Assembly (NCBI RefSeq): GCF_009811795.1
Contig: NZ_BLJE01000001.1
Coordinates: forward strand, 1,240,001 to 1,304,000
Reading direction: 5' to 3'
From: Litoreibacter roseus
GTDB taxonomy: Bacteria > Pseudomonadota > Alphaproteobacteria > Rhodobacterales > Rhodobacteraceae
Length of the DNA stretch: 64,000 nt
Positions 1-9,252 of this stretch are shown piece after piece. Every line of letters begins with the position of its first letter. Position 1 is the stretch's first letter. The notes below the pieces were generated by a model. It had not been told where the DNA came from and ran no database searches. It saw nothing but the letters and a program-made list of their open reading frames with translations. The translations under genes were made by a program, and so were the position numbers.

Positions 1-196
1 GCATGATCCGAAGGGCCGCGCGCGCATCTGCCGTGCCACATCCGATCGCATAAAGCACAAAGCCGGTTGCGCCGATCAGACCGCCGATAAAGCCGCCCCC
101 CGGCTCGTTGTGACCGCGTAGAAGCATATAGATGGAAAATAGCAGCAGGATGCCAACAACATAGCGACTGCCGATCCGCAGGATAATGGAGTTCAT
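1..196 (-). CDS. mrpB: Mrp/Mnh Na+/H+ antiporter subunit B (3' end beyond window)
   Basis: Only the first 65 or so codons lie in the window; the frame runs off the left edge. The protein starts [15 protein letters not shown], has a hydrophobic helix, then the motif [13 protein letters not shown], which is the hallmark of MnhB/MrpB subunits of the multisubunit monovalent cation/H+ antiporter in the inner membrane. Its ATG overlaps the stop of mrpA by four bases (ATGA), so translation is probably coupled. MrpB works with MrpA, C, D, E, F and G to exchange Na+ (or K+) for protons, which matters for salt and pH tolerance in marine bacteria. Identification is firm; the length cannot be judged. Confidence 0.9.
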   Translation of the reverse strand, partial: MNSIILRIGSRYVVGILLLFSIYMLLRGHNEPGGGFIGGLIGATGFVLYAIGCGTADARAALRIM

Positions 197-2463
197 TCGG
201 ATTTCTCCTTCGCGGTCGTCCGCAGCAGCGCGTAGGCCGAGAGTGAGGCGATGACGACCACCGCGATCTCGCCAAAGGTGTCGAGTGCCCGGAAGTCCAC
301 GAGGATAACATTTACAATGTTGCGCCCGAAAGCCTCCGGCCAGCTTGTGACTTCGAAATACTCGGTGAGGCGTAGATCAAGTGGTGTTGCCAGAACAGCA
401 AGCAAAGTCAGCGTCACAACACCACCCACACCTATGGCAAGGACAGCGTCCCATGGCCTGTGGTCGCTTTCTCCTTGGGCATCCAAGAACGGCAGCCGCA
501 GCATGGCAACGGCGACCAGCACAACGATAAGCGTCTCCACAAGCAACTGGGTGATAGCGACATCCGGTGCGCTGAAAATGATGAAGATCAGCGCCACGCC
601 AATTCCAACCACGCCAAGGGCCGCAACAGCCGCGATGCGCGATCTGGTGGTGGCGGCGATCAGGGTGCCAACCGTGATCAGTGCCACAACAGCCCAGTTG
701 CGCAAGGCAATCCCTGTGAGATCAGGCAGGACGTTCCCTATGCCACGGACCAGCATCGTGCCGCCCAGACCAACCAGCACAGTGGCAAAGGTGATGAAGA
801 TATACTGACGCAGGACCCCCGATTGCAGATATTTCGTCTGCCACCACGCAAAGGCTTTAAGCCCGGAAAGAAATGCGTCCCACCCCCGGTCGAAATTCGG
901 GGCCGCGTTGTCGGCGCGGATCAGGAGGTTTCTTAACGGGCGGTGAATTACATAGATCAGAAGACCCAAAACGAACGTCGCGATGCTGAGGAAGAGCGGA
1001 AGGTTCACGCCTGCCCAAAGTTTTAGCTCCTTGGCATCTGTCGGATCCCCCAGGAAGGTCGCAACCGTCGGATTTACCAGTGGAACCTGTAGCAAATCAG
1101 GGTTGATGCCGAAGATCGCCCCGGCAGCGGCCAGAAGAACAGGACCGGCCAGCATTTGCCAGGGCGCTTCGCGTGGTGTGCGTGGCAGCTCGCTGTCGGT
1201 TTTGCGCCAGAAGGGACGAAATGCCACGACGCCCGCGACCGCCAGCATCAGAGCGTTGGCAAGAAGGACTGCGCCCGCCACGAAAACCGGCTCTGATGCG
1301 ACGGCAAGAGCTCCTGCGTATTTCAGTTCTTTGCCGATGAAGCCCAGAAACGGCGGAAAGCCTGCCATCGACAAAGCTGCGATGGCTGCTGCGATGGCTG
1401 TGACCGGCATGACCCGCCCCAGACCACCCAGAATCTCGGCCTCTCGCGTGCCGGTTGCATGGTCGATACACCCCACGACAAGGAACAGCGCCGCTTTGTA
1501 AAGCGAATGGACGATCAAGAAAGTCACAAATGCGGTGATCGCGTAGCTCGAGGTTTGGCCCAGGAAGAGAGTAAGCGTGCCAAGCGCCATCAGCGTTGTA
1601 TAGGCCAGCGCTTGTTTCAGATCGGTTTGACGCAAGGCCAGAAAGCTTGCGAAGACGGCGGTCACAGCACCAAAGATTGTCAGCGTCCAAAGCCACACAT
1701 CTGTGCCGGAAAACGCGGGATGCATACGGGCCAGAAGATAAACGCCCGCTTTGACCATCGTCGCAGAATGAAGGAACGCGCTGACCGGCGTGGGCGCCGC
1801 CATCGCATTTGGCAGCCAGAAATGAAACGGAAACTGTGCGGATTTGGTGAATGCACCTGCCAGAAGAAGGATCAGGATTGGTAGGTACATTTCATGGGCC
1901 CGGATCTCGTCACCTTTGGCAAGAATCTCGGATATCTCGAAGGTGCCCGCGGATATACCCAGCAAAATGAGCCCGGCCAGAAGGGCCAAGGCACCGGCGC
2001 CGGTCACAAAGAGCGCCTGTAGGGCGGAGCGGCGGCCTTTCGTGGTCTCATGCCCAAAACCGATCAGCAGATAGGACGTGATTGTCGTGAGTTCCCAGAA
2101 CACGAACAGCCCGATCAGGTTGTCGGCAAGCACAAGACCCAACATTGCCAGCATAAAGGATGTCAGGAACAACGCGAACCGCGCGTATTGAACGTGACCG
2201 GCCAGATATGTGTTCGAGTAGAGAAGGACCAACGTGCCGATGCCGCTGATCAAAAGTGAGAAGGTCAGGCTGAGACCGTCAACAAGAAAGGACAGCTTGA
2301 TGCCCAGCGATGGCACCCAGTCATAGGACCACCGCAGCACATCGCCCGCTGAGATTTGAGGCACGAGGGTGAGGAAAAAAACGAAGATCGCGCCCGAGAT
2401 CAAAACGGGCACCACGCCTGCAAACCCGTTTCCGGAGCGGCGTGATGGTTCGTCGTTGGTCAT
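193..2463 (-). CDS. mrpA: Mrp/Mnh Na+/H+ antiporter subunit A
   Basis: A 756-residue polytopic membrane protein, the usual size of MrpA. The N-terminal two thirds match the NuoL/complex I antiporter-like family (proton-conducting helices, conserved [19 protein letters not shown]). The C-terminal part carries the DUF4040-type segment [15 protein letters not shown] and an MbhE-like segment [15 protein letters not shown], both fused in MrpA subunits. I chose the ATG at 2463 because AAAGGGA lies about 5 nt upstream; the upstream ATG at 2493 has no visible ribosome site. It is the first gene of an operon continuing with mrpB. Role: proton translocation within the Mrp complex, giving Na+ extrusion and pH homeostasis. 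Confidence 0.93.
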   Translation of the reverse strand: MTNDEPSRRSGNGFAGVVPVLISGAIFVFFLTLVPQISAGDVLRWSYDWVPSLGIKLSFLVDGLSLTFSLLISGIGTLVLLYSNTYLAGHVQYARFALFLTSFMLAMLGLVLADNLIGLFVFWELTTITSYLLIGFGHETTKGRRSALQALFVTGAGALALLAGLILLGISAGTFEISEILAKGDEIRAHEMYLPILILLLAGAFTKSAQFPFHFWLPNAMAAPTPVSAFLHSATMVKAGVYLLARMHPAFSGTDVWLWTLTIFGAVTAVFASFLALRQTDLKQALAYTTLMALGTLTLFLGQTSSYAITAFVTFLIVHSLYKAALFLVVGCIDHATGTREAEILGGLGRVMPVTAIAAAIAALSMAGFPPFLGFIGKELKYAGALAVASEPVFVAGAVLLANALMLAVAGVVAFRPFWRKTDSELPRTPREAPWQMLAGPVLLAAAGAIFGINPDLLQVPLVNPTVATFLGDPTDAKELKLWAGVNLPLFLSIATFVLGLLIYVIHRPLRNLLIRADNAAPNFDRGWDAFLSGLKAFAWWQTKYLQSGVLRQYIFITFATVLVGLGGTMLVRGIGNVLPDLTGIALRNWAVVALITVGTLIAATTRSRIAAVAALGVVGIGVALIFIIFSAPDVAITQLLVETLIVVLVAVAMLRLPFLDAQGESDHRPWDAVLAIGVGGVVTLTLLAVLATPLDLRLTEYFEVTSWPEAFGRNIVNVILVDFRALDTFGEIAVVVIASLSAYALLRTTAKEKSE

Positions 2464-2641
2464 CTTGTCCCTTTGCCCTGTTGAGGGTCGCATTTTTTAC
2501 ACAACGAGATCCTGAGAGGTCGAAAAGACCTGTCAAATATCATCACACATGTACCTATTGTTTTAGAGCGCTTTTCTGGGTTTCCAGTCTATCGGCAGTG
2601 TTTCTGCAATCTCACGTTCCTCAGACCTGCACAATGGCATG

Positions 2642-3586
2642 TTATTCTACGGGCGAGGTAAAGTTCGGGGGCTTCACCGCAACCACAGAGCAGGCCACTC
2701 TGTTCAGAATCGTCTCTGCTGTATTGCCAATGAACACCCCTGCAACGCCTGTTCTGCCAACCGTGCCCATGACGACGGTATCGATGTTTTTGCCGCGCAC
2801 AAACTCCGGGATTATCTCCCCAGCAATACCTTTCAGGTGGAGGACCCGAATGTCGATGCCCTCATCCGCGAAGCCGGACATAAGCTGCGATAGCTTTTCC
2901 GCGCTGTCTTCCTTCTCGCGTTCGATGATTGAGGTGATCTCGCTTTCCTGCATCTTGATCAAACCGTGGCGCAGGGTGCTTTCTTCCTGAACGCGCCATG
3001 TGTTTATGACCGTGACCTTTGCGTCATCCTCGCGGGCAAGCGATGTCGCCAGTTCCATCACCATCTGGCTCAGACGATGGCGCTGTGTTTCATCCGGGTT
3101 CGGGTCGACGGCCGCGAGGATATGTTTTGACCGGGGCGTCTCCTGTGATTTGACGATCCACACGGGGCAGGGGCATTTGCGCAGAAGATGCATGTCTGCC
3201 CCCTTGAATAACAATCCGTCGGCATCGAGCTGGGCACCCTTGATTACCAAATCATGGTTTTCACGCAGCACGCGACGGATAACCTGAACAAAAGGAATGC
3301 CTTGCTGCACAGTCTTTCGCACGACAATGCCGTCGGCGCGCAGGGGCTCTGCCAAACGTTCCAAGCGCGCCCGGTGAACTTCAAGAACCTGATCTTCGAT
3401 CTCATGCACGCGTGCGCCGGGAAGCGCCGCAAACATCCGCGCCAGCGTTCCGGGTTCCGCGTCAACGATATCCATCAACGTGACCATGGCGCCATTTGCT
3501 TTCGCCAACCAGCGCACCCGTTCAAACGCGTCCTCAGTTGCACTGAGATCGCCGCATACCATCAGAATATTCTTGAAACGCTTCAT
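2642..3586 (-). CDS. Tandem universal stress protein (UspE-like)
   Basis: 314 residues formed by two UspA-like alpha/beta domains (about 1-150 and 151-314). The C-terminal domain has the nucleotide-binding signature G-x2-G-x9-G-N in MGTVGRTGVAGVFIGN, typical of ATP-binding Usp proteins; the first domain ends in CPVWIVK, also usual for the family. The tandem arrangement resembles UspE. Cytoplasmic role in stress survival is known for the family, but the exact ligand and trigger are not. It is divergent from the LysR-type gene at 3697 with an AT-rich 110-bp gap, so the regulator may act on it; that is inference. About 150 bp separate it from mrpA, with no obvious terminator in between. Confidence 0.85.
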   Translation of the reverse strand: MKRFKNILMVCGDLSATEDAFERVRWLAKANGAMVTLMDIVDAEPGTLARMFAALPGARVHEIEDQVLEVHRARLERLAEPLRADGIVVRKTVQQGIPFVQVIRRVLRENHDLVIKGAQLDADGLLFKGADMHLLRKCPCPVWIVKSQETPRSKHILAAVDPNPDETQRHRLSQMVMELATSLAREDDAKVTVINTWRVQEESTLRHGLIKMQESEITSIIEREKEDSAEKLSQLMSGFADEGIDIRVLHLKGIAGEIIPEFVRGKNIDTVVMGTVGRTGVAGVFIGNTAETILNRVACSVVAVKPPNFTSPVE

Positions 3587-3696
3587 TGAGACCCGCTGAT
3601 TTTTCGATGTGAGACACCCGATATGGGAAGGCTTTCTAATCGCTCAACTCTAAAATAAGGTGATATTTGATAGAATTTAACTATTAGAGCTGGCCA

Positions 3697-4617
3697 ATGC
3701 CGACATTGCAGCAACTGAAATATCTCGTGGCCGTCGCCGATCACCTTCATTTTCGGCGGGCCGCGGAAGCGTGCAAAGTGACTCAACCGACCCTGAGTGC
3801 GCAGTTAAAAGAGCTTGAGGGCGAGCTGGGTGTCCAACTGGTCGAACGCAGCAGATCCCGGGTCGTCATCACGCCTTTGGGGCGGCGCGTGATCGACAAG
3901 GCCCGAGATGTGTTGCGGAACATCGCCGAGATTGAAGCACTGGCAAAGACCAGCGAAGCCATGTTGGAAGACATGATCAAGATCGGTGTAGTGCAATCGC
4001 TAGGATCCTACTTTCTGCCGTTGATTGTGCCGGATCTGCACAAAAGCCATCCCAAGCTGAGGCTTTACATGCGTGAAGGGCTGCCCGACATGCTGCTCCG
4101 GGGGCTAGAGGAGGGGGCGCTCGACCTTCTTTTCTTCCCATTGCCGCTGGGTCGGGCTGACCTGTCCAGCATTCCGGTCTTTCGCGAACCGCTCTTGGTG
4201 GTGGCACCTCACGATCATCCGGTGGCGAAGATGGACAGGTTCGACCCCGCTCTTATGAAAGATGAAAATATCCTGACTTTGGAGCCCGGGCATAAGCTCT
4301 ACGAGCAGGTTCGCGCGCTGTGTGATGATTTCGGTGCGAGGCTGTCGCGGGATTATGAGGGAACCAGCCTCGATACGCTCCGACAGATGGTTGCAATGGG
4401 GATGGGCTTATCCCTCTTGCCAGCGCTTTACGTCAAATCAGAAGTGGCTCATCAGGACATCGTTGTTGCAAGACGGTTCAGAGGCAAAGAGCCGTCTCGC
4501 ACGATTGGAATGGTCTGGCGCAAAGGAACCGCGCGGGAAGACGAATATATGGCCTTGGCCGCATTGATCCGCGGGATTTTGAGACGACGCGCATCGGAAG
4601 TGACCGTGGTCACCTAA
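3697..4617 (+). CDS. LysR-type regulator, OxyR-like but lacking the peroxidatic cysteine
   Basis: 306 residues with an N-terminal winged HTH (residues 3-60, LQQLKYLVAVADHLHFRRAA) and a LysR substrate domain. The order and wording of the C-terminal half follow OxyR: LEPGHKLYEQVRALC then GTSLDTLRQMVAMGMG and SLLPAL. In E. coli OxyR the peroxide-sensing Cys199 sits in the GHCL motif; here that residue is Lys200, while the Cys208 equivalent is Cys209. So it belongs to the OxyR branch but cannot form the classical disulfide. It is divergent from the usp gene and overlaps the convergent small LuxR gene by four bases. It may respond to another ligand or act constitutively. Family certain, function open. 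Confidence 0.85.
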   Translation: MPTLQQLKYLVAVADHLHFRRAAEACKVTQPTLSAQLKELEGELGVQLVERSRSRVVITPLGRRVIDKARDVLRNIAEIEALAKTSEAMLEDMIKIGVVQSLGSYFLPLIVPDLHKSHPKLRLYMREGLPDMLLRGLEEGALDLLFFPLPLGRADLSSIPVFREPLLVVAPHDHPVAKMDRFDPALMKDENILTLEPGHKLYEQVRALCDDFGARLSRDYEGTSLDTLRQMVAMGMGLSLLPALYVKSEVAHQDIVVARRFRGKEPSRTIGMVWRKGTAREDEYMALAALIRGILRRRASEVTVVT

Positions 4618-4874
4618 ACCGCGGGGAGCAGGCCCCATTGTGCCGCGCGTACGGCCGCAGTTGTCCGGCTGGTTGCATCAAATTTCTGCATCAAGCGACG
4701 ACAGAACGTATCAACAGTGTGGGGAGAGATTGAGAGGATCGTGCTGATGTCCTGATTGCTTTTACCGCGCGCGATCCACAAAAGAACCTCGGTTTCCCGG
4801 CGGCTCAGCTTTTGGCGCAATGTTGTCCCTTGTTCTTCATACAAGTGATTTTTCAGCGCGACGACTGTGCCCAT
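4614..4874 (-). CDS. Small LuxR-type HTH regulator without a receiver domain
   Basis: An 86-residue protein that is almost only a LuxR/GerE DNA-binding domain: LSRRETEVLLWIARGKSNQDIS then ISPHTVDTFCRRLMQKF. No receiver, PAS or autoinducer-binding domain precedes it. I selected the ATG at 4874 because AGGAG stands 7 nt upstream; an earlier in-frame ATG at 4892 lacks a good site. It overlaps the OxyR-like gene tail to tail by four bases. Stand-alone GerE-type domains can be DNA-binding regulators or competitors of full-length ones. The target is unknown. The 200 bp upstream are AT-rich and probably contain its promoter. Confidence 0.7.
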   Translation of the reverse strand: MGTVVALKNHLYEEQGTTLRQKLSRRETEVLLWIARGKSNQDISTILSISPHTVDTFCRRLMQKFDATSRTTAAVRAAQWGLLPAV

Positions 4875-5085
4875 TGATATTCTCCTGCCCATAATGTGGA
4901 CGCTTCCGTGATCCGTTATGCGAAACCAATTTTAAGTTCGACGGCTTATGAATCGTCATCAATTTTTCACATATATTAACGAAGGAAGTTGCTGCTAGCA
5001 ATAAAATTTAGCATAAACTCCGGTTTCGCCGCAGGTGTCCGGAGATTTCGACATGAGGTCAAAGGCTTACAAATAAGGGCTCGGG

Positions 5086-8070
5086 CTAGGGTCTCGTGAT
5101 TTCTCCTAGTGTAGCGAGGGGAATCGCAAACCTGAAACGTGCACCACGTCCTTGGACCTCTGACGACACGAAGTGCAGACGCCCACCCCACCGTTCGACG
5201 ACACCACGTGCCACAGCTAGGCCAAGACCGGTGCCCTGTTGCTTCGCACGTGTCGTATAAAGCGGGTCGAAGATCTTGTCTTGGATATCCGGTGAAATAC
5301 CGGGGCCGTCATCGGTCACATCAATCAGAAGTGCCAAGCTTTCCTGTTGGATGCCGATGGTCACCCGGGCGTCCTGACCGCCGGCCTCAAACGCGTTCCG
5401 CACAAGATTGAGCAGAACCTGAAGCAACCCGGTCACATCGCAATGAAGAAGCGGGTTGCAGACACTTTCGGCGATGTCCCATTCGATTGCGTTTGGTGTC
5501 GCCGCGTCAATGACGTTTCGAACCTGGGCAATCGCTTCGTCAAATGCCACAGGCTTGGCCGCATCGTCAGTTTGCCTGACATACGCCAGCGCGCTGTGGG
5601 TGATGTCTCTGGCGCGATTGATGGCCTCTAATGCCTTATCGAGCGTATCATCGGCTTTTTTCGTTTCACCACGTTCGATCATGGTTTTCGCCAAGGCGCC
5701 AAAGGACAAAGCTGGCTGCAGCATGTTGGACAATTCATGGGCCATACCGCTCGCGAAGTAATTCAGAGCTTCCGTTCGCTGAGCTTCTTCAAGTGCGCGG
5801 GACATCGTGCGCCGGTCCCTCTCGGCGGTTTCCCTATCGGTCACATCCTGTGCGATACCAAAAATCGCGGCGAGACGCCCATCGTCGCCATATTCGATAG
5901 ACGCATCGATGGAGACGGTGCGGGCAGCACCATCGGTCGGTCGGACGACGTTCAGGACACAAGCAAAGCCTGGCGCGTTGGAGGCAACAGCCGCCCGTGC
6001 ACTGGTTTCAAACCGTTCCAGATCTGCCGGGGGCAGGGCAGGTGCGGCGCGATCCGTTCCCAGCTTGTCAAGGGAGGGGTCGTCAATGCCAAAGATCTCG
6101 TACATTTGATCCGACCAGTCCAGACGGCGCGAGATATAGTCGTTGTAGAAATATCCAAGATTTCCCATGCGCTGCGCTCGATTAAGCTGCAGGTTCCGCG
6201 CATCGTCGGCGCGCTGCTGTGCTTGCTGCCGCGTGATGTCCTGAATGATTCCGAATTCAGACATCAATCGCCCGTCAGATCGGTAGTCGAATATATGATG
6301 ACTGCGAATAGTTCGGCGCGTGCCGTCAGCGCGGCGGATTATCTCAGTGGTGTGAATCAATTCAGCGGCGGTTTCCAAAATCGAGTCGGTCTTCCGCCGT
6401 TGGTAGACCGCAAAGTCATCTGCATCATAGCTGTCTTTCCAGTGCTCCATTCCGAACCAGGGCGAGCTTGAGGAAGGTACACCGAAGATCTCGTAGACCT
6501 CATCGGACCAGAAGCTTTCCCGCATCAGATAATCGTGGCGAAAGTGCCCGAACTCGCCCACTTGTTGCGCGCGCTGAAAAAGCGCTTCGCGTTCGGCAGC
6601 CTCTATACGCGCATTCTCGCTTTCCGTGATGTCCTGCGCGATCCCGTATTCAAGTTTGACGTTACCGTTCTGATCATACTCGAAAATGCGTTCGCTGAAG
6701 AGGCCGCGCACCTCATCGTCGGATCTTCGGCGGAGCCAGAAGGTGTCCGTCAGAAGGCGACCCTGACGCGCGATGACCTCTGCACGTTGGATCTCGTAGC
6801 GCTCAAATTCCCCTTCGAGAAACAGGTCTGCCCAATGCGCAACGCCAAACCATTTTTTCGTTGGTTTTTCAATGCCCAGGAGTTCATAAATCATGTCGGA
6901 ATAATCACTTTCCTGATTGACATGATCATGTCTGAAATGGCCCATGCGGCCGATCCGTTCCGCCCGCTTGAATTCCCGCTCGCTGTCGATCACCGCGCGC
7001 AGTGCATCCTCATATTCCGTGACATCCTGCGCGACGCCGAAAAGGCGCGTGACGACGCCATGTTCATCCTTATCTGGAATGATCTCGCCCCGAAAACACC
7101 GACGCTCGCCCGTATCCAGCCGCTTGGCTGTAATGGTCTGCTTGATCGACTGGCCAGTATTGATCGCTTGGGAAATGCGTTTGAGGGCCGCATCGGCATC
7201 GGAGGGCGTGTAGATCTTCTCGAGCAGACTTTCGAGCGGTGCTGTCTGGCCCTTTGGCAATCCGATCAGCCTTGCAAGACCCGTCGACAGCGTGACGTCC
7301 TTTGTTTCGACATCCAACGCATAGTAGCCAATGCGTCCCACAAGTTGGGCGCGTTCAAGAAGGCCACGCTCGGTTGTCAGATCGCGTTCCAAGCGGTCTT
7401 GTTCGGTGACGTCTGCAATCACGCTGAACATGGCGCCGACCTTTCCATTAGCAGTCCGCTGAGGGTGGTTTTCGAACAGAAACACCCGTCGTTCGCCGGT
7501 ATCTGCCCTGAGGATGGGAAGGCGGGCGCTATAGCTCTCGCCGGTCTGGATGGCCTCTGCGCGTCTGGCTGTGCTTGCGGCATGTGCGCGGGGGCTGAGC
7601 ACCTTCGCGGCAATTATGTCGTATGACACCGGTTGCTCCGGCTTTGGCAGGCCAATCATGGTCCATATCATGTCGGAAGCTTCAAAGACGTCATTGATCA
7701 TATCTTCGATCGCATAACCGATGCGCGCCAGCCTTTGACCTTGGGCAAACAGGTCCATTTCCATCGGGCTGACCGCTGCTTTTTCAGGTGTAAGCTCTGT
7801 CCCGATCACAAGGACCCAGTCTGGATAGGCTGCCAAGGGACGGCCGACCCGGAACTCTATCGAGGTTTGTCCGTCAATCAGCTCGTGGGTGAATGCAGAT
7901 CCTGTGCGCTCTGCAAAATCTTCAACAAACTGCTCTGGAAGTTTGCCGCTGGACACTAAGGTATTTTGAAACTGCTGATTTCCTACGAACTCTCCATGCT
8001 CAAGGTGGATAGCCACGGCAAAACCGGGCAGCGCATCAACGATATCACGCAGGTCGGACTTTATCGCCAT
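5086..8070 (-). CDS. Multi-PAS sensor histidine kinase
   Basis: 994 residues from the ATG at 8070 (GGGGTG just upstream); the in-frame extension to 8127 looks non-coding. Five successive PAS/PAC modules are visible, each opened by a variant of RAQxxGxxG(Y/H)(F/Y)xxD and closed by FGIAQDVT-like PAC ends, with no membrane segment, so the sensor is cytoplasmic. The kinase core has an H-box GMAHELSNMLQP (His near residue 778), N-box NLVRNAFEAG, G1 DDGPGI and G2 GTGLGLA. There is no attached receiver, so the partner is separate; the receiver-only gene at 8656, divergent and 0.6 kb away, is a candidate. The signal is unknown. The PAS repeats suggest heme, flavin or small-ligand sensing, but no ligand-binding residue is recognisable by eye. 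Confidence 0.85.
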   Translation of the reverse strand: MAIKSDLRDIVDALPGFAVAIHLEHGEFVGNQQFQNTLVSSGKLPEQFVEDFAERTGSAFTHELIDGQTSIEFRVGRPLAAYPDWVLVIGTELTPEKAAVSPMEMDLFAQGQRLARIGYAIEDMINDVFEASDMIWTMIGLPKPEQPVSYDIIAAKVLSPRAHAASTARRAEAIQTGESYSARLPILRADTGERRVFLFENHPQRTANGKVGAMFSVIADVTEQDRLERDLTTERGLLERAQLVGRIGYYALDVETKDVTLSTGLARLIGLPKGQTAPLESLLEKIYTPSDADAALKRISQAINTGQSIKQTITAKRLDTGERRCFRGEIIPDKDEHGVVTRLFGVAQDVTEYEDALRAVIDSEREFKRAERIGRMGHFRHDHVNQESDYSDMIYELLGIEKPTKKWFGVAHWADLFLEGEFERYEIQRAEVIARQGRLLTDTFWLRRRSDDEVRGLFSERIFEYDQNGNVKLEYGIAQDITESENARIEAAEREALFQRAQQVGEFGHFRHDYLMRESFWSDEVYEIFGVPSSSSPWFGMEHWKDSYDADDFAVYQRRKTDSILETAAELIHTTEIIRRADGTRRTIRSHHIFDYRSDGRLMSEFGIIQDITRQQAQQRADDARNLQLNRAQRMGNLGYFYNDYISRRLDWSDQMYEIFGIDDPSLDKLGTDRAAPALPPADLERFETSARAAVASNAPGFACVLNVVRPTDGAARTVSIDASIEYGDDGRLAAIFGIAQDVTDRETAERDRRTMSRALEEAQRTEALNYFASGMAHELSNMLQPALSFGALAKTMIERGETKKADDTLDKALEAINRARDITHSALAYVRQTDDAAKPVAFDEAIAQVRNVIDAATPNAIEWDIAESVCNPLLHCDVTGLLQVLLNLVRNAFEAGGQDARVTIGIQQESLALLIDVTDDGPGISPDIQDKIFDPLYTTRAKQQGTGLGLAVARGVVERWGGRLHFVSSEVQGRGARFRFAIPLATLGEITRP

Positions 8071-8218
8071 ATGCACCCCAGAGCTTACAGAAAGCCAAAG
8101 AATGACCTGAAACCATCTAGCCAACAACAGGCAAGGTTCCTCTGATCCTCAAGGTTGACGCTTGCGTCAACTTGCCTTGGCGGTTTATTGCTCTCAGCAT
8201 CAAAGTTGTGGGAAATCA

Positions 8219-8656
8219 ATGGCCCGACGTTCAGAGCGACACCTTTTGGGACTCGCAGCGCTGCATGAGCGCGTTGCCCGTGCCATCTATGAAGAGCGGG
8301 GGCCGAAGGTTTTGCAGCCGGGCCAATGGTCCGCCCTGAGGTTCTTTGAGCGCGCCGGGGGCGAGGCCCGGACGGTGACTGCGTTGTCAAAATATCTCGG
8401 TGTGACGCTAGGGCCCGCAAGCAGGGCTGCCGCCGCGCTGGAGCGGCGCGGCCTGATCTCCCCAAGTCCGAACCCAAAGGACAGGCGCGGTCTTATTTTT
8501 GAATTGACGGAGCAGGGTCGTGCGCAACTGGCGAAGGATCCTTTGAAACGTTTCGCCTCAGCCCTTGGCGCGGCGGACGACACGGATCGGGAGGCGTTCT
8601 CGAGAGTGCTTTTCCATCTCTTTGATGAGCTGGACACCACAAAGGGGAGGGTGTGA
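8219..8656 (+). CDS. MarR-family transcriptional regulator
   Basis: 145 residues from the ATG at 8219, preceded by GTGGGAA; the frame is open further upstream to 8162 but lacks a site there. The central part is a MarR winged helix: QPGQWSALRFFERAG, then TVTALSKYLGVTLGPASR and the wing NPKDRRGLIFELTEQGR. MarR proteins are dimeric repressors that release DNA on binding small phenolic or other ligands or on oxidation. The stop codon overlaps the start of the receiver gene (TGATG), a tightly coupled pair. It is divergent from the multi-PAS kinase, whose promoter it may control. Ligand and targets are unknown. Confidence 0.83.
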   Translation: MARRSERHLLGLAALHERVARAIYEERGPKVLQPGQWSALRFFERAGGEARTVTALSKYLGVTLGPASRAAAALERRGLISPSPNPKDRRGLIFELTEQGRAQLAKDPLKRFASALGAADDTDREAFSRVLFHLFDELDTTKGRV

Positions 8657-9030
8657 TGGCCCATGTTCTTGTCGTCGACGACGATACTCACGTTCGCGCT
8701 GCATTGCGCGCAGTTTTGGATGAGAACGGATATACCGTATCCGAGGCCGAGACGACCGGTGTGGCCAAAGATATGCTGTCGGATGAGGCGCACGCGGTGT
8801 CCGCGATACTTTTGGACATCTGGTTGCCCGAAGAGGGCGGCGTTGCTTTTCTGAGAGAGCTTCGATCCAATGGATCAGACTTACCCATTGTGATGATGTC
8901 GGGTGGCGGACCGGGTCGCTCTCTGGAAGACGCGATCGCTTTGGCGGATGCATCGGGCGCGGACGCGGTCTTGATTAAACCATTTCAGAACAAAGAATTG
9001 CTGGACGCACTTGATGGCGCTTTGAACTGA
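8656..9030 (+). CDS. Single-domain response regulator (CheY-like receiver)
   Basis: 124 residues comprising only a receiver domain: acidic pocket VVDDD at the N-terminus, phosphoacceptor Asp54 in LLDIWLPE, the Thr/Ser position in MMSGGG, and the lysine of IKPF near residue 106. No output domain follows, so it acts by protein contact or in a phosphorelay. It begins one base inside the MarR stop codon with a very strong ribosome site (AGGGGAGGG) upstream, suggesting it is made in larger amounts than the MarR protein. The adjacent multi-PAS histidine kinase is the likely phosphodonor (inference). Confidence 0.85.
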   Translation: MAHVLVVDDDTHVRAALRAVLDENGYTVSEAETTGVAKDMLSDEAHAVSAILLDIWLPEEGGVAFLRELRSNGSDLPIVMMSGGGPGRSLEDAIALADASGADAVLIKPFQNKELLDALDGALN

Positions 9031-9036
9031 TACGGC

Positions 9037-9252
9037 TTAGTGCGTCTCGGGCTCTTCCGGTTTTGAGATGAGACCCGTTATCTTCGCAAAAATCCACTCG
9101 GCGAATGTCAGGAGCAGAAAACCCGCGACCAGCAAGACGACAAAGCGCAACTCCCAAAGCCAAGTTCTTCTTAAAATGCTAATCTGGTCATAGGCGAACC
9201 ATGCGGCGCCCGAGGCGGCCAGCATGCAGATGATCGATAGAATGCGCGACAT
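9037..9252 (-). CDS. Small two-helix membrane protein of the Rieske operon
   Basis: 71 residues with two predicted membrane helices (ILSIICMLAASGAAWFA and FVVLLVAGFLLLTFAEWIF) and a short acidic tail. The ATG at 9252 overlaps the stop of the preceding gene (TGATG), so it is the last gene of the four-gene operon that starts at 11445. I do not recognise a family. Its position suggests a subunit or assembly factor for the ferric-reductase/Rieske membrane protein. Confidence 0.7.
   Translation of the reverse strand: MSRILSIICMLAASGAAWFAYDQISILRRTWLWELRFVVLLVAGFLLLTFAEWIFAKITGLISKPEEPETH

Noticed and set aside
6535-7626. 363-codon plus-strand frame opposite the multi-PAS kinase
   Set aside because: Antisense shadow; the kinase frame has full domain support.
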